DNA of 64,000 bases from UBA1715 sp964346725 (GCA_964346725.1 CAYFVM010000001.1:124001-188000), one strand, 5' to 3'. Shown: positions 25,568 through 34,386, numbered from the stretch's first letter. Notes: generated by a model from the sequence alone, not told the origin. Made by a program: numbers and translations.

Positions 25568-26797
25568 TTATGCGTTTAAAATATGTTTTAATTCTGTTTG
25601 AGCGAATTGTTTTTCGGCAAACGCTTTGCCTATAGTCAACGTCTTGATTTTCTTTGAAGGAGCTTCAAACATTACGTTGAGCATAATTGCTTCGCAAATA
25701 GAACGAAGACCACGTGCGCCAAGTTTAAATTCAACTGCTTTGTCTACAATATAATCAAATGTGTCGTCGGTAAATTTGAGTGTAATACCATCAATTTTGA
25801 ACAATTCAATGTATTGTTTTATGAGAGAATTTTTCGGTTCGATCAAAATTCTTCTAAGAACATCACGGTCAAGCGGATTGAGGTGGGTAAGTACGGGCAA
25901 ACGTCCTATGATTTCAGGAATCAAGCCAAAGGAGCGTAGATCTTGCGGCGCAATATATTGCAAGAAATTGTTTTTGTCAATTGTCTTGTTTTTTTCTTTC
26001 ATTCCGTAGCCAACCGTGTGTGTATTGAGACGACGAGCAATTATTTTTTGAATGCCTTCAAATGCACCGCCACAAATAAATAGAATATTTTTTGTGTTTA
26101 CCGGAATCATTTTTTGGTCGGGATGTTTTCTGCCTCCTTGTGGTGGCACATTCACGATAGCACCTTCCAAAAGTTTCAACAAGCCTTGTTGAACACCTTC
26201 GCCCGAAACATCACGTGTGATAGATGGATTGTCGCCTTTACGCGCTATTTTGTCAATTTCGTCAATAAATACAATACCTTGTTCTGCTTTTGCTACATCG
26301 TAGTCAGTAGCTTGAAGCAGGCGAACGAGCAAACTTTCAATATCTTCACCAACATATCCGGCTTCGGTTAATACCGTAGCATCAACTATAGCAAATGGTA
26401 CTTCAAGAAATTTAGCAATAGTTTTTGCCAACAACGTCTTACCTGTACCGGTTTCTCCAACCATTATGATGTTTGATTTTTCTATATCAATATCATCGTT
26501 GTTGCTTGGATGTGAAATGCGTTTGTAATGATTATATACAGCAACGGCTAAAGATTTTTTTGCTTCATCTTGACCAATTACATATTCATCAAGGTGTTTT
26601 TTTATGTCAATTGGTTTTATGTTGCTAAAGTCTTTTATGGCTGCGGTTGATGCATTACTGGAAGAAGGATTGATTTGGTCAAGAACATTTTTTGCTTGAC
26701 TTATGCAATCGCTACAAATGAACCCGGTTAATCCTTTTAGTAATACAGGAACTTCGCTTTCGTCGCGTCCGCAGAAAGAGCACTTGTCTTTTTTCAT
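25568..26797 (-). CDS. clpX: ATP-dependent Clp protease ATP-binding subunit ClpX
   Basis: AAA+ unfoldase that feeds substrates to ClpP. 409 residues, full length. The N-terminal zinc-binding domain has C6, C9, C28 and C31. Walker A GETGTGKT (114-121), the pore loop GYVG (147-150), Walker B FIDEID (177-182), and sensor-2 GARGLR near the C-terminus are all present. It has its own promoter element at 26814 and is followed after 4 bases by the M42 peptidase. clpP is not in the window. Confidence 0.98.
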   Translation of the reverse strand: MKKDKCSFCGRDESEVPVLLKGLTGFICSDCISQAKNVLDQINPSSSNASTAAIKDFSNIKPIDIKKHLDEYVIGQDEAKKSLAVAVYNHYKRISHPSNNDDIDIEKSNIIMVGETGTGKTLLAKTIAKFLEVPFAIVDATVLTEAGYVGEDIESLLVRLLQATDYDVAKAEQGIVFIDEIDKIARKGDNPSITRDVSGEGVQQGLLKLLEGAIVNVPPQGGRKHPDQKMIPVNTKNILFICGGAFEGIQKIIARRLNTHTVGYGMKEKNKTIDKNNFLQYIAPQDLRSFGLIPEIIGRLPVLTHLNPLDRDVLRRILIEPKNSLIKQYIELFKIDGITLKFTDDTFDYIVDKAVEFKLGARGLRSICEAIMLNVMFEAPSKKIKTLTIGKAFAEKQFAQTELKHILNA

Positions 26798-26813
26798 GTT
26801 GATTTTTTATTTG

Positions 26814-26821
26814 TGCAAAAA
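26814..26821 (-). promoter_or_regulatory. -7 promoter element for clpX
   Basis: Minus strand TATTTTTG, 17 bases before the ATG. Confidence 0.45.
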
Positions 26822-26830
26822 TAGTGTTTA

Positions 26831-27376
26831 CTATTTAATATTCGTTTTTTTAGCCCAATGATTTTTTACCGAAACATGATAGTAAAGAATGGCCAAAAAA
26901 GGAATTTTATTTTGGTCTCCAACAAGTCCGTAGGCACGGTGAGGAGGAATAAGTATATTGGCACTATCGCCTTTGTGCATGAGCAAAACAACTTCTTCGA
27001 GTCCAGCCTCAACACCACCTTGTCCAACTTTGAATTCTTTCAATCCTAACGAATCAGAAGAATAGCATGGTGTTCCATCGAGTAACGAGCTTGAGTATGC
27101 AATTTGAATTACATCGCCGGTTTTTATTGGAGTAGTGTCGTTACTTGGCATTATTTGATACCACACACCGCTTCCGGTTGGCTTCATATCAAGCTTATTC
27201 TTTTGTATGAATTGTTTTATTGTATCTTGTTTCAGTTTTACAATCTCTTTGTTTACTTCAATGTTTTTTTCTTCAAATCGCTGAATATCTTGTGCTGTAA
27301 TAGGGTGTCTTTTTTGATTGTTACATGCAACCAAAACTCCTAAAATGAGCAGTATGAAACCTATTTTTGATTTCAT
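26831..27376 (-). CDS. GldI-like FKBP-type peptidyl-prolyl isomerase lipoprotein
   Basis: A 181-residue lipoprotein: signal peptide and lipobox LVAC (C18), a lysine-rich helix (30-60), then an FKBP domain (about 68-175; SGVWYQIMP, GDVIQIAYSSSLLDGTPCYSS, VGQGGVEAGLEEVVLLMHKGDSANILIPPHRAYG). The size and layout match GldI, a gliding/T9SS-associated isomerase of Bacteroidetes, and fit the presence of sprA. A periplasmic folding helper anchored in a membrane is likely. It overlaps the neighbouring lipoprotein gene by four bases. Assignment to the isomerase family is firm, to GldI moderate. Confidence 0.82.
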   Translation of the reverse strand: MKSKIGFILLILGVLVACNNQKRHPITAQDIQRFEEKNIEVNKEIVKLKQDTIKQFIQKNKLDMKPTGSGVWYQIMPSNDTTPIKTGDVIQIAYSSSLLDGTPCYSSDSLGLKEFKVGQGGVEAGLEEVVLLMHKGDSANILIPPHRAYGLVGDQNKIPFLAILYYHVSVKNHWAKKTNIK

Positions 27377-27744
27377 TTCGTAATGTATATTTTTTTTGTA
27401 GTTGTGGCAATCATATCGTTTTCATCTGTTGCTTGAATTACGATATTTTGTGTCTTAATTCTCCCGTTGAATGCCATATTCCAAGAGATAGAAATGGAAT
27501 CGGTTGCTGAAAATGTTGTGTCAAAAAACTCAGTTTTGTTTACAAATAATTGTGCTCGTGTAACCTTATATTCATTGCCAATCGCGGTAATTTCCAAGGG
27601 TAAAATAGTTTCACAGGTAATGGTATCGGGAATAGATGAGTAGTTGTTGAAGTATATATACGGTCCGTCTTTAATTTCCTTCGAACATGAAGCGAAATAC
27701 AAGAAAGTAAACCCAAAGGCTATGAGAATACCGAGTCTTTTCAT
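27373..27744 (-). CDS. Small lipoprotein of unknown function
   Basis: A 123-residue lipoprotein starting MKRLGILIAFGF with lipobox YFASC, then KEIKDGPYIYFNNYS. The mature part is all-beta, with alternating hydrophobic residues (ETILPLEITAIG, ISISWNMAFNG, QNIVIQATDENDMIATTTKKIYI), which looks like one Ig-like domain. I use the ATG at 27744, which overlaps the rfbD stop codon by one base (TAATG), rather than an ATG eight codons upstream inside rfbD. It is co-transcribed with the GldI-like gene. No function recognised. Confidence 0.7.
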   Translation of the reverse strand: MKRLGILIAFGFTFLYFASCSKEIKDGPYIYFNNYSSIPDTITCETILPLEITAIGNEYKVTRAQLFVNKTEFFDTTFSATDSISISWNMAFNGRIKTQNIVIQATDENDMIATTTKKIYITK

Positions 27745-28613
27745 TATTCTTGAAGTTTTTTGATGCACAAAGCAAGGCTATCTTTCCAATAGGGAACTGC
27801 AACATTGTATGTGTCTTTTATTTTCTTTTTGTTTAAGACACTATAGAATGGGCGTTTAGCCGGACTTGGGAAATCTTTTGTATCTATTGGATGAACCGAG
27901 CAATCAATGTGAGCAAGCGTATGAATTTCTTTTGTAAAATCGTACCAACTGCAAACTCCTTCGTTTGAAAAGTGGTAAATACCGGGAACAAACGATTTTG
28001 TTTTATTTTCAACGTGAGAAATAATGGTAAGAATTGCTTTTGCTAAGTCTGTTGCATTGGTTGGAGAGCCTATTTGGTCGAACACAACGTTAAGTTCATC
28101 GCGTTCTGTACCAAGTTTTAGCATTGTTTTTACAAAGTTGTTCCCAAATATAGAGTAGAGCCATGCGGTACGTATTATGATATATTCGTCGCAATTCTTT
28201 TGTATCAGTTGTTCTCCTTCTAATTTCGTTCTTCCATACGCTGTTTGTGGGCAAACTTTGTCTGACTCTACGTATGGTTGATGGTGGGTTCCTTCAAACA
28301 CATAGTCGGTAGAAACATGAATAAATTTGCAGTGAAACGTATTGCATATTTTTGCGATGTTTTCTGGAGCGAGCGCATTTATTTTTTGTGCTAGCTGTTC
28401 TTCTTCTTCCGCTTTGTTTACGTTGGTGTATGCAGCACAATTTATTACATAATCAAAGTTGTTTTTGCGAAAGAGACTTTCAATTGCATTGATGTCGGTG
28501 ATGTCAAGTTCCGCAACATCAGTAAATGTGAATTGAAATTCAGATTGTTTTGCTTGTTCGCGAATCTCGTTACCGAGTTGTCCATTACTTCCTGTTACAA
28601 GTATTTTTATCAT
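27744..28613 (-). CDS. rfbD: dTDP-4-dehydrorhamnose reductase
   Basis: Last step of dTDP-L-rhamnose synthesis, an NAD(P)H-dependent reduction. 289 residues with the short-chain dehydrogenase fold: GSNGQLGNEI (8-17) for the cofactor, STDYVFEGT near 100, and the catalytic YGRTKLEGE (Tyr/Lys) near 128. It is the third gene in the order rfbA, rfbC, rfbD; rfbB is not present here and must be elsewhere. Confidence 0.93.
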   Translation of the reverse strand: MIKILVTGSNGQLGNEIREQAKQSEFQFTFTDVAELDITDINAIESLFRKNNFDYVINCAAYTNVNKAEEEEQLAQKINALAPENIAKICNTFHCKFIHVSTDYVFEGTHHQPYVESDKVCPQTAYGRTKLEGEQLIQKNCDEYIIIRTAWLYSIFGNNFVKTMLKLGTERDELNVVFDQIGSPTNATDLAKAILTIISHVENKTKSFVPGIYHFSNEGVCSWYDFTKEIHTLAHIDCSVHPIDTKDFPSPAKRPFYSVLNKKKIKDTYNVAVPYWKDSLALCIKKLQE

Positions 28614-28615
28614 GT

Positions 28616-29170
28616 TTAAAGTGTAAAAGGAGTTTTAAATTCGGAAAATGTAGTGTATTTCAAGTCTTTTTCTGATACAACCGCTTCATCAAGAGGAATG
28701 CCCCAATCAATATCTAGCGTCGTGTCATTGAACATTATGCCACATTCAGCTTCGGGATGATAATATTCGGTACATTTGTATTGTACTATTGCAGTTTCGC
28801 TCAATACTGAAAAACCATGAGCAAAGCCTTCCGAAATAAGAAGTTGTTTGTAATTGTCATCACTTAATTCAACACTTACATGTTGTCCGTAGGTAGGTGA
28901 ATTTTTTCTCACATCAACTGCTACATCAATGATTTTTCCTGCCAAAACGCGAACTAATTTGGTTTGAGTATATGGTGGATTTTGAAAATGTAGTCCTCGA
29001 ATGACCCCATAGGTTGATTTCGATTGATTGTCTTGAACAAAAGTGTATGTTATGCCAAAATTTTGGAGCGCTTGTTTATTATAACTTTCAAAAAAATATC
29101 CACGCTGATCTTTGAATATTTTTGGTTCAATAACGAAAACACCAGTAATGTTTGTTTTTGTAACTTCCAT
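28616..29170 (-). CDS. rfbC: dTDP-4-dehydrorhamnose 3,5-epimerase
   Basis: 184-residue cupin enzyme that epimerises dTDP-4-keto-6-deoxyglucose. RGYFFESYN (23-31), VIRGLHFQ with the catalytic His near 61, and EGFAHGFSVLSETAIVQYKCTEYYHPEAE (with catalytic Tyr) are typical. It overlaps rfbA by one base and is 2 bases before rfbD. Confidence 0.95.
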   Translation of the reverse strand: MEVTKTNITGVFVIEPKIFKDQRGYFFESYNKQALQNFGITYTFVQDNQSKSTYGVIRGLHFQNPPYTQTKLVRVLAGKIIDVAVDVRKNSPTYGQHVSVELSDDNYKQLLISEGFAHGFSVLSETAIVQYKCTEYYHPEAECGIMFNDTTLDIDWGIPLDEAVVSEKDLKYTTFSEFKTPFTL

Positions 29171-30048
29171 TATTCTAAGATTTTTTGATTAGCAATTTTT
29201 ATAAGATATTGTCCGTATTCGTTCTTTTTGAGCGGTTCGGCAAGAGTCAGTAATTGTTCTTTAGTAATATAATTTTTGGAAAATGCTATTTCCTCAAGAC
29301 ACGCAACCATAAGTCCTTGACGGTTTTCAATGGCAGAAACGTAGTTCGATGCTTCCAACAAACTATCGTGCGTACCAGTGTCAAGCCAAGCAATTCCACG
29401 TCCTAATAGTTGAACGTCAAGAGTATGTTCTTGTAGGTATAAGGTATTCAAATCGGTAATTTCTAATTCTCCGCGGGGAGATGGTTTTAATGATTTGGCT
29501 TTTGCAACAACCGTATTGTCATAGAAATAGAGACCGGTAACTGCATAATGCGATTTTGGTTGTTTCGGTTTCTCTTCAAGAGATATGGCTTTTTTGTTTT
29601 CGTCAAATTCTACTACACCATAGCGTACTGGGTCGTTAACAAAATACCCGAACACTGTAGCACCTTTCTTCGTTTGCGATGCTTGTTCGAGAAGGTTGCT
29701 GAAATTGTGTCCAAAGAAAATATTGTCGCCTAAAATGAGGCAACATGAGTCGTTTCCTATAAAATCTTCACCAATAAGAAATGCTTGAGCCAATCCATCT
29801 GGTGAAGGTTGAATGGCATATTGTAAATTAATTCCCCATTGACTACCATCGCCTAAAAGATGCTTGAATGAAGCTTGGTCGTCGGGCGTTGTAATGATAA
29901 GAATATCATGAATATTGGCAAGCATAAGTACCGACAATGGGTAGTATATCATAGGCTTATTGTATATCGGAACAATTTGTTTCGATATGCCTTTGGTTAT
30001 CGGATATAATCGAGTGCCTGAGCCTCCTGCCAAAATGATTCCTTTCAT
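29170..30048 (-). CDS. rfbA: Glucose-1-phosphate thymidylyltransferase
   Basis: Makes dTDP-glucose from dTTP and glucose 1-phosphate, the first step to dTDP-rhamnose for surface polysaccharide. 292 residues with the nucleotide loop GGSGTRLYPIT (8-18), KQIVPIYNKPMIYYPL, and the metal-binding ILGDNIFFG near 107. First gene of the rfbACD set. The allosteric C-terminal part is present, as in RmlA. Confidence 0.96.
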   Translation of the reverse strand: MKGIILAGGSGTRLYPITKGISKQIVPIYNKPMIYYPLSVLMLANIHDILIITTPDDQASFKHLLGDGSQWGINLQYAIQPSPDGLAQAFLIGEDFIGNDSCCLILGDNIFFGHNFSNLLEQASQTKKGATVFGYFVNDPVRYGVVEFDENKKAISLEEKPKQPKSHYAVTGLYFYDNTVVAKAKSLKPSPRGELEITDLNTLYLQEHTLDVQLLGRGIAWLDTGTHDSLLEASNYVSAIENRQGLMVACLEEIAFSKNYITKEQLLTLAEPLKKNEYGQYLIKIANQKILE

Positions 30049-30075
30049 CTTTTTTATAAAATAACATTATATATA

Positions 30076-30109
30076 AAAAGTTCGTATGTATTCCAACATA
30101 CGAACTTTT
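30076..30109 (-). terminator. Intrinsic terminator after the FKBP pair
   Basis: Perfect 14-bp arms AAAAGTTCGTATGT/ACATACGAACTTTT with a 6-base loop; the minus strand continues TTTTTATATA. It separates the FKBP genes from rfbACD. Confidence 0.85.
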
Positions 30110-30126
30110 ATCGTTGTTAAAATATA

Positions 30127-30858
30127 TTATTCTGGTAGAACTGCAGTTTTTGGTTGTTTACCTTTTGTAATGTTGATTAATTCAACTTCGAAAATCAATG
30201 TTGAATATGGTTGAATAGCTTGGTTGCCACCTTCTCCGTATGCTAAGTCATAAGGAATGTAAAGTTTTGCTTTAGTTCCTTGTTTTAGAAGTGGGAATGC
30301 TTCAATCCAACCTTGAATAAGGTATCCTGGTGCTAATTGGAATTTTGCTGGATTACTATCTACTGTGCTGTCAAATACAGTTCCGTCTATCAGTGTTCCT
30401 TTGTATTTTACAGTTACAGAGTCATAGATAGAAGGTTTTGGTCCATTTCCTTCTTGTATAATTTCATATTGAAGTCCGCTTGCTGTAGTCACAACTTCTT
30501 TTCTCTCTTTATTCTTGTTTAAGAATGTTTCACCTGCTTCAATATTTGGTTTGAATTTAGCAAGATATTTTTCTTCTAGCTTTTGACCATAGCGTTGCAT
30601 AAGTTGCATATATGTTTCTTGGTCAAGTTCAAGAGGAAATCCTTGTTCATCAGGATTGAATGACTTAAATCCTTCGTTGAACGCTTCTGTGTTTAAAGAA
30701 TCGATGCCTTTTTGAGCCCACATTCCGGCACTTTGAACTCCGAGGATGTAACTTGCACTATCTTCTAGTGTTTCTAACTTAACTTCTTTTTTGCTGTTGC
30801 AAGCGAATAAACTTGCTGAGATGCACACAATACCTGCTGTTTTAATAAGAGAATTCAT
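30127..30858 (-). CDS. FKBP-type peptidyl-prolyl isomerase lipoprotein (Mip/FkpA-like)
   Basis: 243-residue exported isomerase with lipobox LFAC at C20. Residues 30-105 are the helical FKBP_N dimerisation domain (ASYILGVQSAGMWAQKG). Residues 130-235 are the FKBP domain with intact key parts: VTVKYKGTLIDGTVFDST, GWIEAFPLLKQGTKAKLYIPYDLAYGEGG and FEVELINI. It assists folding of envelope proteins. Followed by a strong terminator and preceded after 16 bases by a diverged FKBP gene, its likely duplicate. Confidence 0.92.
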   Translation of the reverse strand: MNSLIKTAGIVCISASLFACNSKKEVKLETLEDSASYILGVQSAGMWAQKGIDSLNTEAFNEGFKSFNPDEQGFPLELDQETYMQLMQRYGQKLEEKYLAKFKPNIEAGETFLNKNKERKEVVTTASGLQYEIIQEGNGPKPSIYDSVTVKYKGTLIDGTVFDSTVDSNPAKFQLAPGYLIQGWIEAFPLLKQGTKAKLYIPYDLAYGEGGNQAIQPYSTLIFEVELINITKGKQPKTAVLPE

Positions 30859-30874
30859 TTTTATAAATATTTGT

Positions 30875-31681
30875 TTATTGATTAGTTTGTTGACCAGTTT
30901 GTTCTAATTCCACAAGACGATTAAATTCATTCAATCTTTGTGCGTTGAGTCGTATTTTATTTACTACAACGTCAAATATAAGCGTTTCGTATGGTTTCAC
31001 TTTGTCTTTTCTGTAGACAATAGAGCCATATGCATGTTCGTATGACGTGAAAATTCGTACACTTCCTCCTGTTTTAATTTGGGGTAAAACTTCTTGGAAA
31101 GCAGGAATAGCAGAACCTAAATATATTTTTGTCATTTCCGAATAGTCTTGGCTATTGTATAACAATTCGTTATTTGTGGTATACACTTTAAAAGAGATAA
31201 ATATAGTATCAGTAACAAGAGGAGAGAGTTTGCCCCATCCCTGATCTATAACTTTATACTGTAAGCCATTTTTAAGTTCTATAACAGTGCGATCTTTTTT
31301 GTTTTGGTTTAAAAACGCATCACCAACTTTCTTGTTAGGAAGGTTTTCTTGTTCGTATTGTTTTTGGTTTTCTTCCAATTGTTTGTTCATTTTCTCATTA
31401 AGAATTCGTGAGATTTCTTCTTCGGTCAATTGAAGATTGTCATTTGATTCAAAATAATCTATGATTCCTTGCATAAAATATTTAAAATCAACAGATTCAA
31501 TGTTGTTGTCTTTCAAATTTTGAGGAATTTTCTTTGCAAAAGCTACTCCTAATCCGTATGAAGTCGAATCTTGGCGTGTAACAACTAAGGTTTCGTCTTT
31601 ATCTGGCGAACAAGCTGTTGATGTCAAAATCAGCAAAGTAATTATGAAAAAGAGAGCACGATATGTGTGAGAAAAGTTCAC
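30875..31681 (-). CDS. Diverged FKBP-like lipoprotein
   Basis: 268 residues, lipobox TACS with Cys near 24. A helical, highly charged N-terminal part (40-125, including QLEENQKQYEQENLPNKKVGDAFLNQNK) precedes an FKBP-like domain. The isomerase residues are less well kept: ISFKVYTTNNELLYNS replaces YxGxLxDGxxFDSS and TSYEHAYGSIVYRKD replaces PYDLAYGExG. It may be a chaperone without isomerase activity. Same operon as the FKBP at 30127; promoter element at 31698. Confidence 0.82.
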   Translation of the reverse strand: MNFSHTYRALFFIITLLILTSTACSPDKDETLVVTRQDSTSYGLGVAFAKKIPQNLKDNNIESVDFKYFMQGIIDYFESNDNLQLTEEEISRILNEKMNKQLEENQKQYEQENLPNKKVGDAFLNQNKKDRTVIELKNGLQYKVIDQGWGKLSPLVTDTIFISFKVYTTNNELLYNSQDYSEMTKIYLGSAIPAFQEVLPQIKTGGSVRIFTSYEHAYGSIVYRKDKVKPYETLIFDVVVNKIRLNAQRLNEFNRLVELEQTGQQTNQ

Positions 31682-31697
31682 TTTTATTGTATTTCTG

Positions 31698-31705
31698 CAA
31701 ATATA
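31698..31705 (-). promoter_or_regulatory. -7 promoter element for the FKBP pair
   Basis: Minus strand TATATTTG, 17 bases before the ATG. Confidence 0.5.
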
Positions 31706-31747
31706 CGTTTTTTACAAGAAACGCTTGATTTAAAAGATTATTTTTTG

Positions 31748-32416
31748 TTATCCAATTACAAATAGTGGGTCTCCTTCCATTACTGCTTGCCCCTCTTTTA
31801 CAAGCATGGATTGAAGTGTGCCAGATGTTTCTGCTATAACATTATTTACCATTTTCATGGAATCCATCGTAAGCACAACATCGCCAGCTTTGAGTACCGA
31901 TCCTTCGGATATTAAGATTTGAACAATAGTTCCTGGAAGTGGCGATGTAGTTGCAGAATCTTTAGCCATCGCTTTTGACTTTGGTTGTGCATGTGAATTG
32001 CTGCAATTCTTTAGTTCTATGCATGTATCACCTGCAGGAAGGTTTTGACCAATAGCAACATTCATTTTTCCGATAACGCCATCTTTATCAGCTGTGATGT
32101 TGCAGATTTTTCCATTTGATTCCATCGTGAATAGCACGTCATCTTTTTTTACAAATTGACCGCTGTTTACATACACTTTGAGAACGGAAAGTGGTTGCCC
32201 CTCGGTGCTTTCTACGTTGCAAATAGGTTTTGATTCTACAACAGAATGTGTAGTAGGAGCAGGCGTTGGTGCGGGTTTTACTACAGCTGGTTGTGGACGC
32301 TCAATTTTTATAGTAAGATTTTTCCCATTTACAGCAACTTCGGCCACATTGTTTTTGACCTTGCTAATCGTTACTTCGTAGGGTTTGTCTTGTATGGTAA
32401 ATGAAAATTTGTTCAT
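31748..32416 (-). CDS. Biotin carrier protein with two biotinyl domains, one lacking the lysine
   Basis: The 222-residue carrier of the carboxyltransferase complex. Residues 1-40 are the usual N-terminal beta segment, 41-58 a Pro/Ala linker. A canonical C-terminal biotinyl domain (158-222) has TMDSMKM with K188 as biotin site. Between them residues 68-136 form another biotinyl/lipoyl-like domain (VNSGQFVKKDDVLFTMESNGK... GVIGKMNVAIGQNLPAGDT). In it the biotin lysine position is Gly102 (ESNGK against DSMKM). So only one domain can take biotin at the normal site. Genes for the epsilon and carboxyltransferase subunits lie directly upstream. The double domain is unusual for this protein class. 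Confidence 0.9.
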   Translation of the reverse strand: MNKFSFTIQDKPYEVTISKVKNNVAEVAVNGKNLTIKIERPQPAVVKPAPTPAPTTHSVVESKPICNVESTEGQPLSVLKVYVNSGQFVKKDDVLFTMESNGKICNITADKDGVIGKMNVAIGQNLPAGDTCIELKNCSNSHAQPKSKAMAKDSATTSPLPGTIVQILISEGSVLKAGDVVLTMDSMKMVNNVIAETSGTLQSMLVKEGQAVMEGDPLFVIG

Positions 32417-32419
32417 GGG

Positions 32420-32617
32420 TTACTTGTTTAATTGGTTGATGCCAAATACTTTAGAATTCCACTCGGACGAATATTGGTGTGTTATTGTTAAAACGTTCTC
32501 TTCGCAGCCTCCTTTGTAGTATAGATTTAGAGCGGTGGTAATAGCCAACAATTCTTCTTCGGTAGCCTCGCCGTTTAGAATTTGCAATGTCATGTTTTTT
32601 TTGTTTTTTTCTTCCAT
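32420..32617 (-). CDS. Acyl-CoA carboxylase epsilon-like small subunit
   Basis: A 65-residue protein. LQILNGEATEEELLAITTALNLYY (11-34) followed by SSEWNSKVFGINQL matches the short pattern of carboxylase epsilon subunits (G.(P/A)TEEELAAL..VL, then a Trp). Its place between the carboxyltransferase (12 bases upstream) and the biotin carrier (3 bases downstream) supports this. In actinobacteria such subunits bridge the complex; the role here is inferred. Confidence 0.72.
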   Translation of the reverse strand: MEEKNKKNMTLQILNGEATEEELLAITTALNLYYKGGCEENVLTITHQYSSEWNSKVFGINQLNK

Positions 32618-32629
32618 GGCACGTTCCTC

Positions 32630-34189
32630 TTACAAAGGCATATTAGAGTGTTTTTTCATCGGATTAGTTAAGCGTTTTGTTTGAAGCATTTCAAAAGCAC
32701 GAATAATTCTAAAACGAGTATCGTGAGGCAGAATCACATCGTCAATATAGCCACGAGTGGCTGCTTGATGTGGACTTGCAAATTTTTCTTCATATTCGGC
32801 AATTTTATCTACTTTAAATTTTTTGCGTTCTTCGTCGTTTTCAATTGCTTTCATGGCTCTACCTTGAAGAATTTCAATAGCTCCGGCAGCTCCCATTACG
32901 GCAATTTCTGCGTTTGGCCATGCATAGTTCATGTCGCCACGCAATTGCTTGCAACTCATTACGATATGTGCACCACCGTATGATTTTCGTACAGAAATGG
33001 TAACTTTAGGAACGGTAGCTTCTCCGTATGCAAAAAGCAATTTAGCACCATGGTCTATAATTCCGGCATATTCCTGACCTGTTCCGCAAAGGAATCCAGG
33101 TACGTCTACCAACGAAAGAATTTGAATATTGAAAGCATCGCAAAAACGAATAAATCGGGCAGCTTTCCGTGAAGCATTGCAATCAAGTACTCCCGCCATG
33201 TGATTCGGTTGGTTTGCTATAATTCCGGTAGAACGACCATTAAAGTGAGCAAACCCGCAAATAATGTTTTTTGCAAAGTCTTTTTGTATTTCAAAAAACT
33301 CTTTATCGTCAACAATTGTGTTGATGATATCTCGCATGTCATATGGTTTGTTCGGGTCGTCAGGAAGAATCGTGTCTAAATTATCATCAACTCGGTTGCA
33401 CGCATCGTTCGTTTCCCGAAGAGGCGCATTCTCCATATTGTTTTGGGGAATAAAAGACAACAATTGACGCACGGTTTCTAGTCCTTCTTCTTCGGTAGCG
33501 GCCGTAAGGTGGCATACTCCCGATTTGGTAGAATGTACGTGAGCGCCACCAAGTTGTTGGTCGGTAACGTCTTCGCCGGTCACTGTTTTTACAACTTTCG
33601 GTCCTGTAATGTACATACAACTGTTTTGCTCTGTCATTACAATGAAATCGGTGAGAGCAGGAGAGTATACCGCACCTCCGGCACACAATCCGTATATAAG
33701 TGAAATTTGAGGTATCATTCCTGATGCAAGTATATTGCGCTCGAAAATTTCTCCGAAACCAGCTAAAGCGCAAGCGCCTTCTTGGATGCGGGCTCCACCT
33801 GAATCGTTAATGCCAATAACTGGAGCTCCCAACTTCATAGCCATGTCCATCACTTTGCAAATTTTTTGTGACATGGTTTCTGAAAGAGTTCCTGCTATTA
33901 CCGTAAAATCCTGTGCGTAAATAAATACAAGTCTTCCGTTGATTGTTCCGCTTCCTACAACAACACCATCGCCGTAGAAAACTTTTTTTTTCATATCAAA
34001 ATCCGTACAACGATGAGTAACGAACATATCTACTTCTTCGAAACTGCCTTTGTCAAGCAACATTTCTACTCGTTCGTGAGCTGTATATTTCCCTTTGCTA
34101 TGTTGATTGTCTATTGCTTTTTGCCCTCCGGCGTTATATGCTTCCTCTCGCATTGCGAGGTAATTTTCTGTCTTTTCCTGATTGTTCAT
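32630..34189 (-). CDS. mmdA: Methylmalonyl-CoA decarboxylase alpha / propionyl-CoA carboxylase carboxyltransferase
   Basis: A 519-residue carboxyltransferase moving CO2 between a short acyl-CoA and carboxybiotin. The two crotonase-like halves are clear: GKYTAHERVEMLLDKGSFEE, GINDSGGARIQEG, GLCAGGAVYSPALTDF in the first; NHMAGVLDCNASRKAARFIRFCDAF, VDVPGFLCG, KSYGGAHIVMSC and MGAAGAIEIL in the second. I take the ATG at 34189 (MNNQEKTENY), because the 28 codons before it show no similarity to the family. The set carboxyltransferase-epsilon-biotin carrier is complete for one half of the complex, but neither a membrane decarboxylase (beta) nor a biotin carboxylase is visible, so decarboxylase versus carboxylase cannot be settled. 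Propionate formation from succinate is likely in this group. Confidence 0.92.
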   Translation of the reverse strand: MNNQEKTENYLAMREEAYNAGGQKAIDNQHSKGKYTAHERVEMLLDKGSFEEVDMFVTHRCTDFDMKKKVFYGDGVVVGSGTINGRLVFIYAQDFTVIAGTLSETMSQKICKVMDMAMKLGAPVIGINDSGGARIQEGACALAGFGEIFERNILASGMIPQISLIYGLCAGGAVYSPALTDFIVMTEQNSCMYITGPKVVKTVTGEDVTDQQLGGAHVHSTKSGVCHLTAATEEEGLETVRQLLSFIPQNNMENAPLRETNDACNRVDDNLDTILPDDPNKPYDMRDIINTIVDDKEFFEIQKDFAKNIICGFAHFNGRSTGIIANQPNHMAGVLDCNASRKAARFIRFCDAFNIQILSLVDVPGFLCGTGQEYAGIIDHGAKLLFAYGEATVPKVTISVRKSYGGAHIVMSCKQLRGDMNYAWPNAEIAVMGAAGAIEILQGRAMKAIENDEERKKFKVDKIAEYEEKFASPHQAATRGYIDDVILPHDTRFRIIRAFEMLQTKRLTNPMKKHSNMPL

Positions 34190-34245
34190 ACTTGCATATT
34201 TGTTTAATTTGAAATCCAAATAGTAAGTGTATTTGTATCTTTGAG

Positions 34246-34253
34246 CAAAAATA
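34246..34253 (-). promoter_or_regulatory. -7 promoter element for the mmdA operon
   Basis: Minus strand TATTTTTG, 57 bases before the ATG at 34189; divergent from the spt promoter. Confidence 0.45.
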
Positions 34254-34347
34254 GGAATTTTACTTAATTTCATGATTATTTTTAATCGATTTTGTAGCTT
34301 TCTTTAAAAATATGTAAGATGGCTCGGTAATTTTAAGGGAAAAAATG

Positions 34348-34355
34348 TATTTTTG
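34348..34355 (+). promoter_or_regulatory. -7 promoter element for spt
   Basis: TATTTTTG within AAAAAATGTATTTTTG, 31 bases before the ATG at 34387. Confidence 0.55.
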
Positions 34356-34386
34356 CTGAAGTACTTATTAATTAACTCATATTGGT

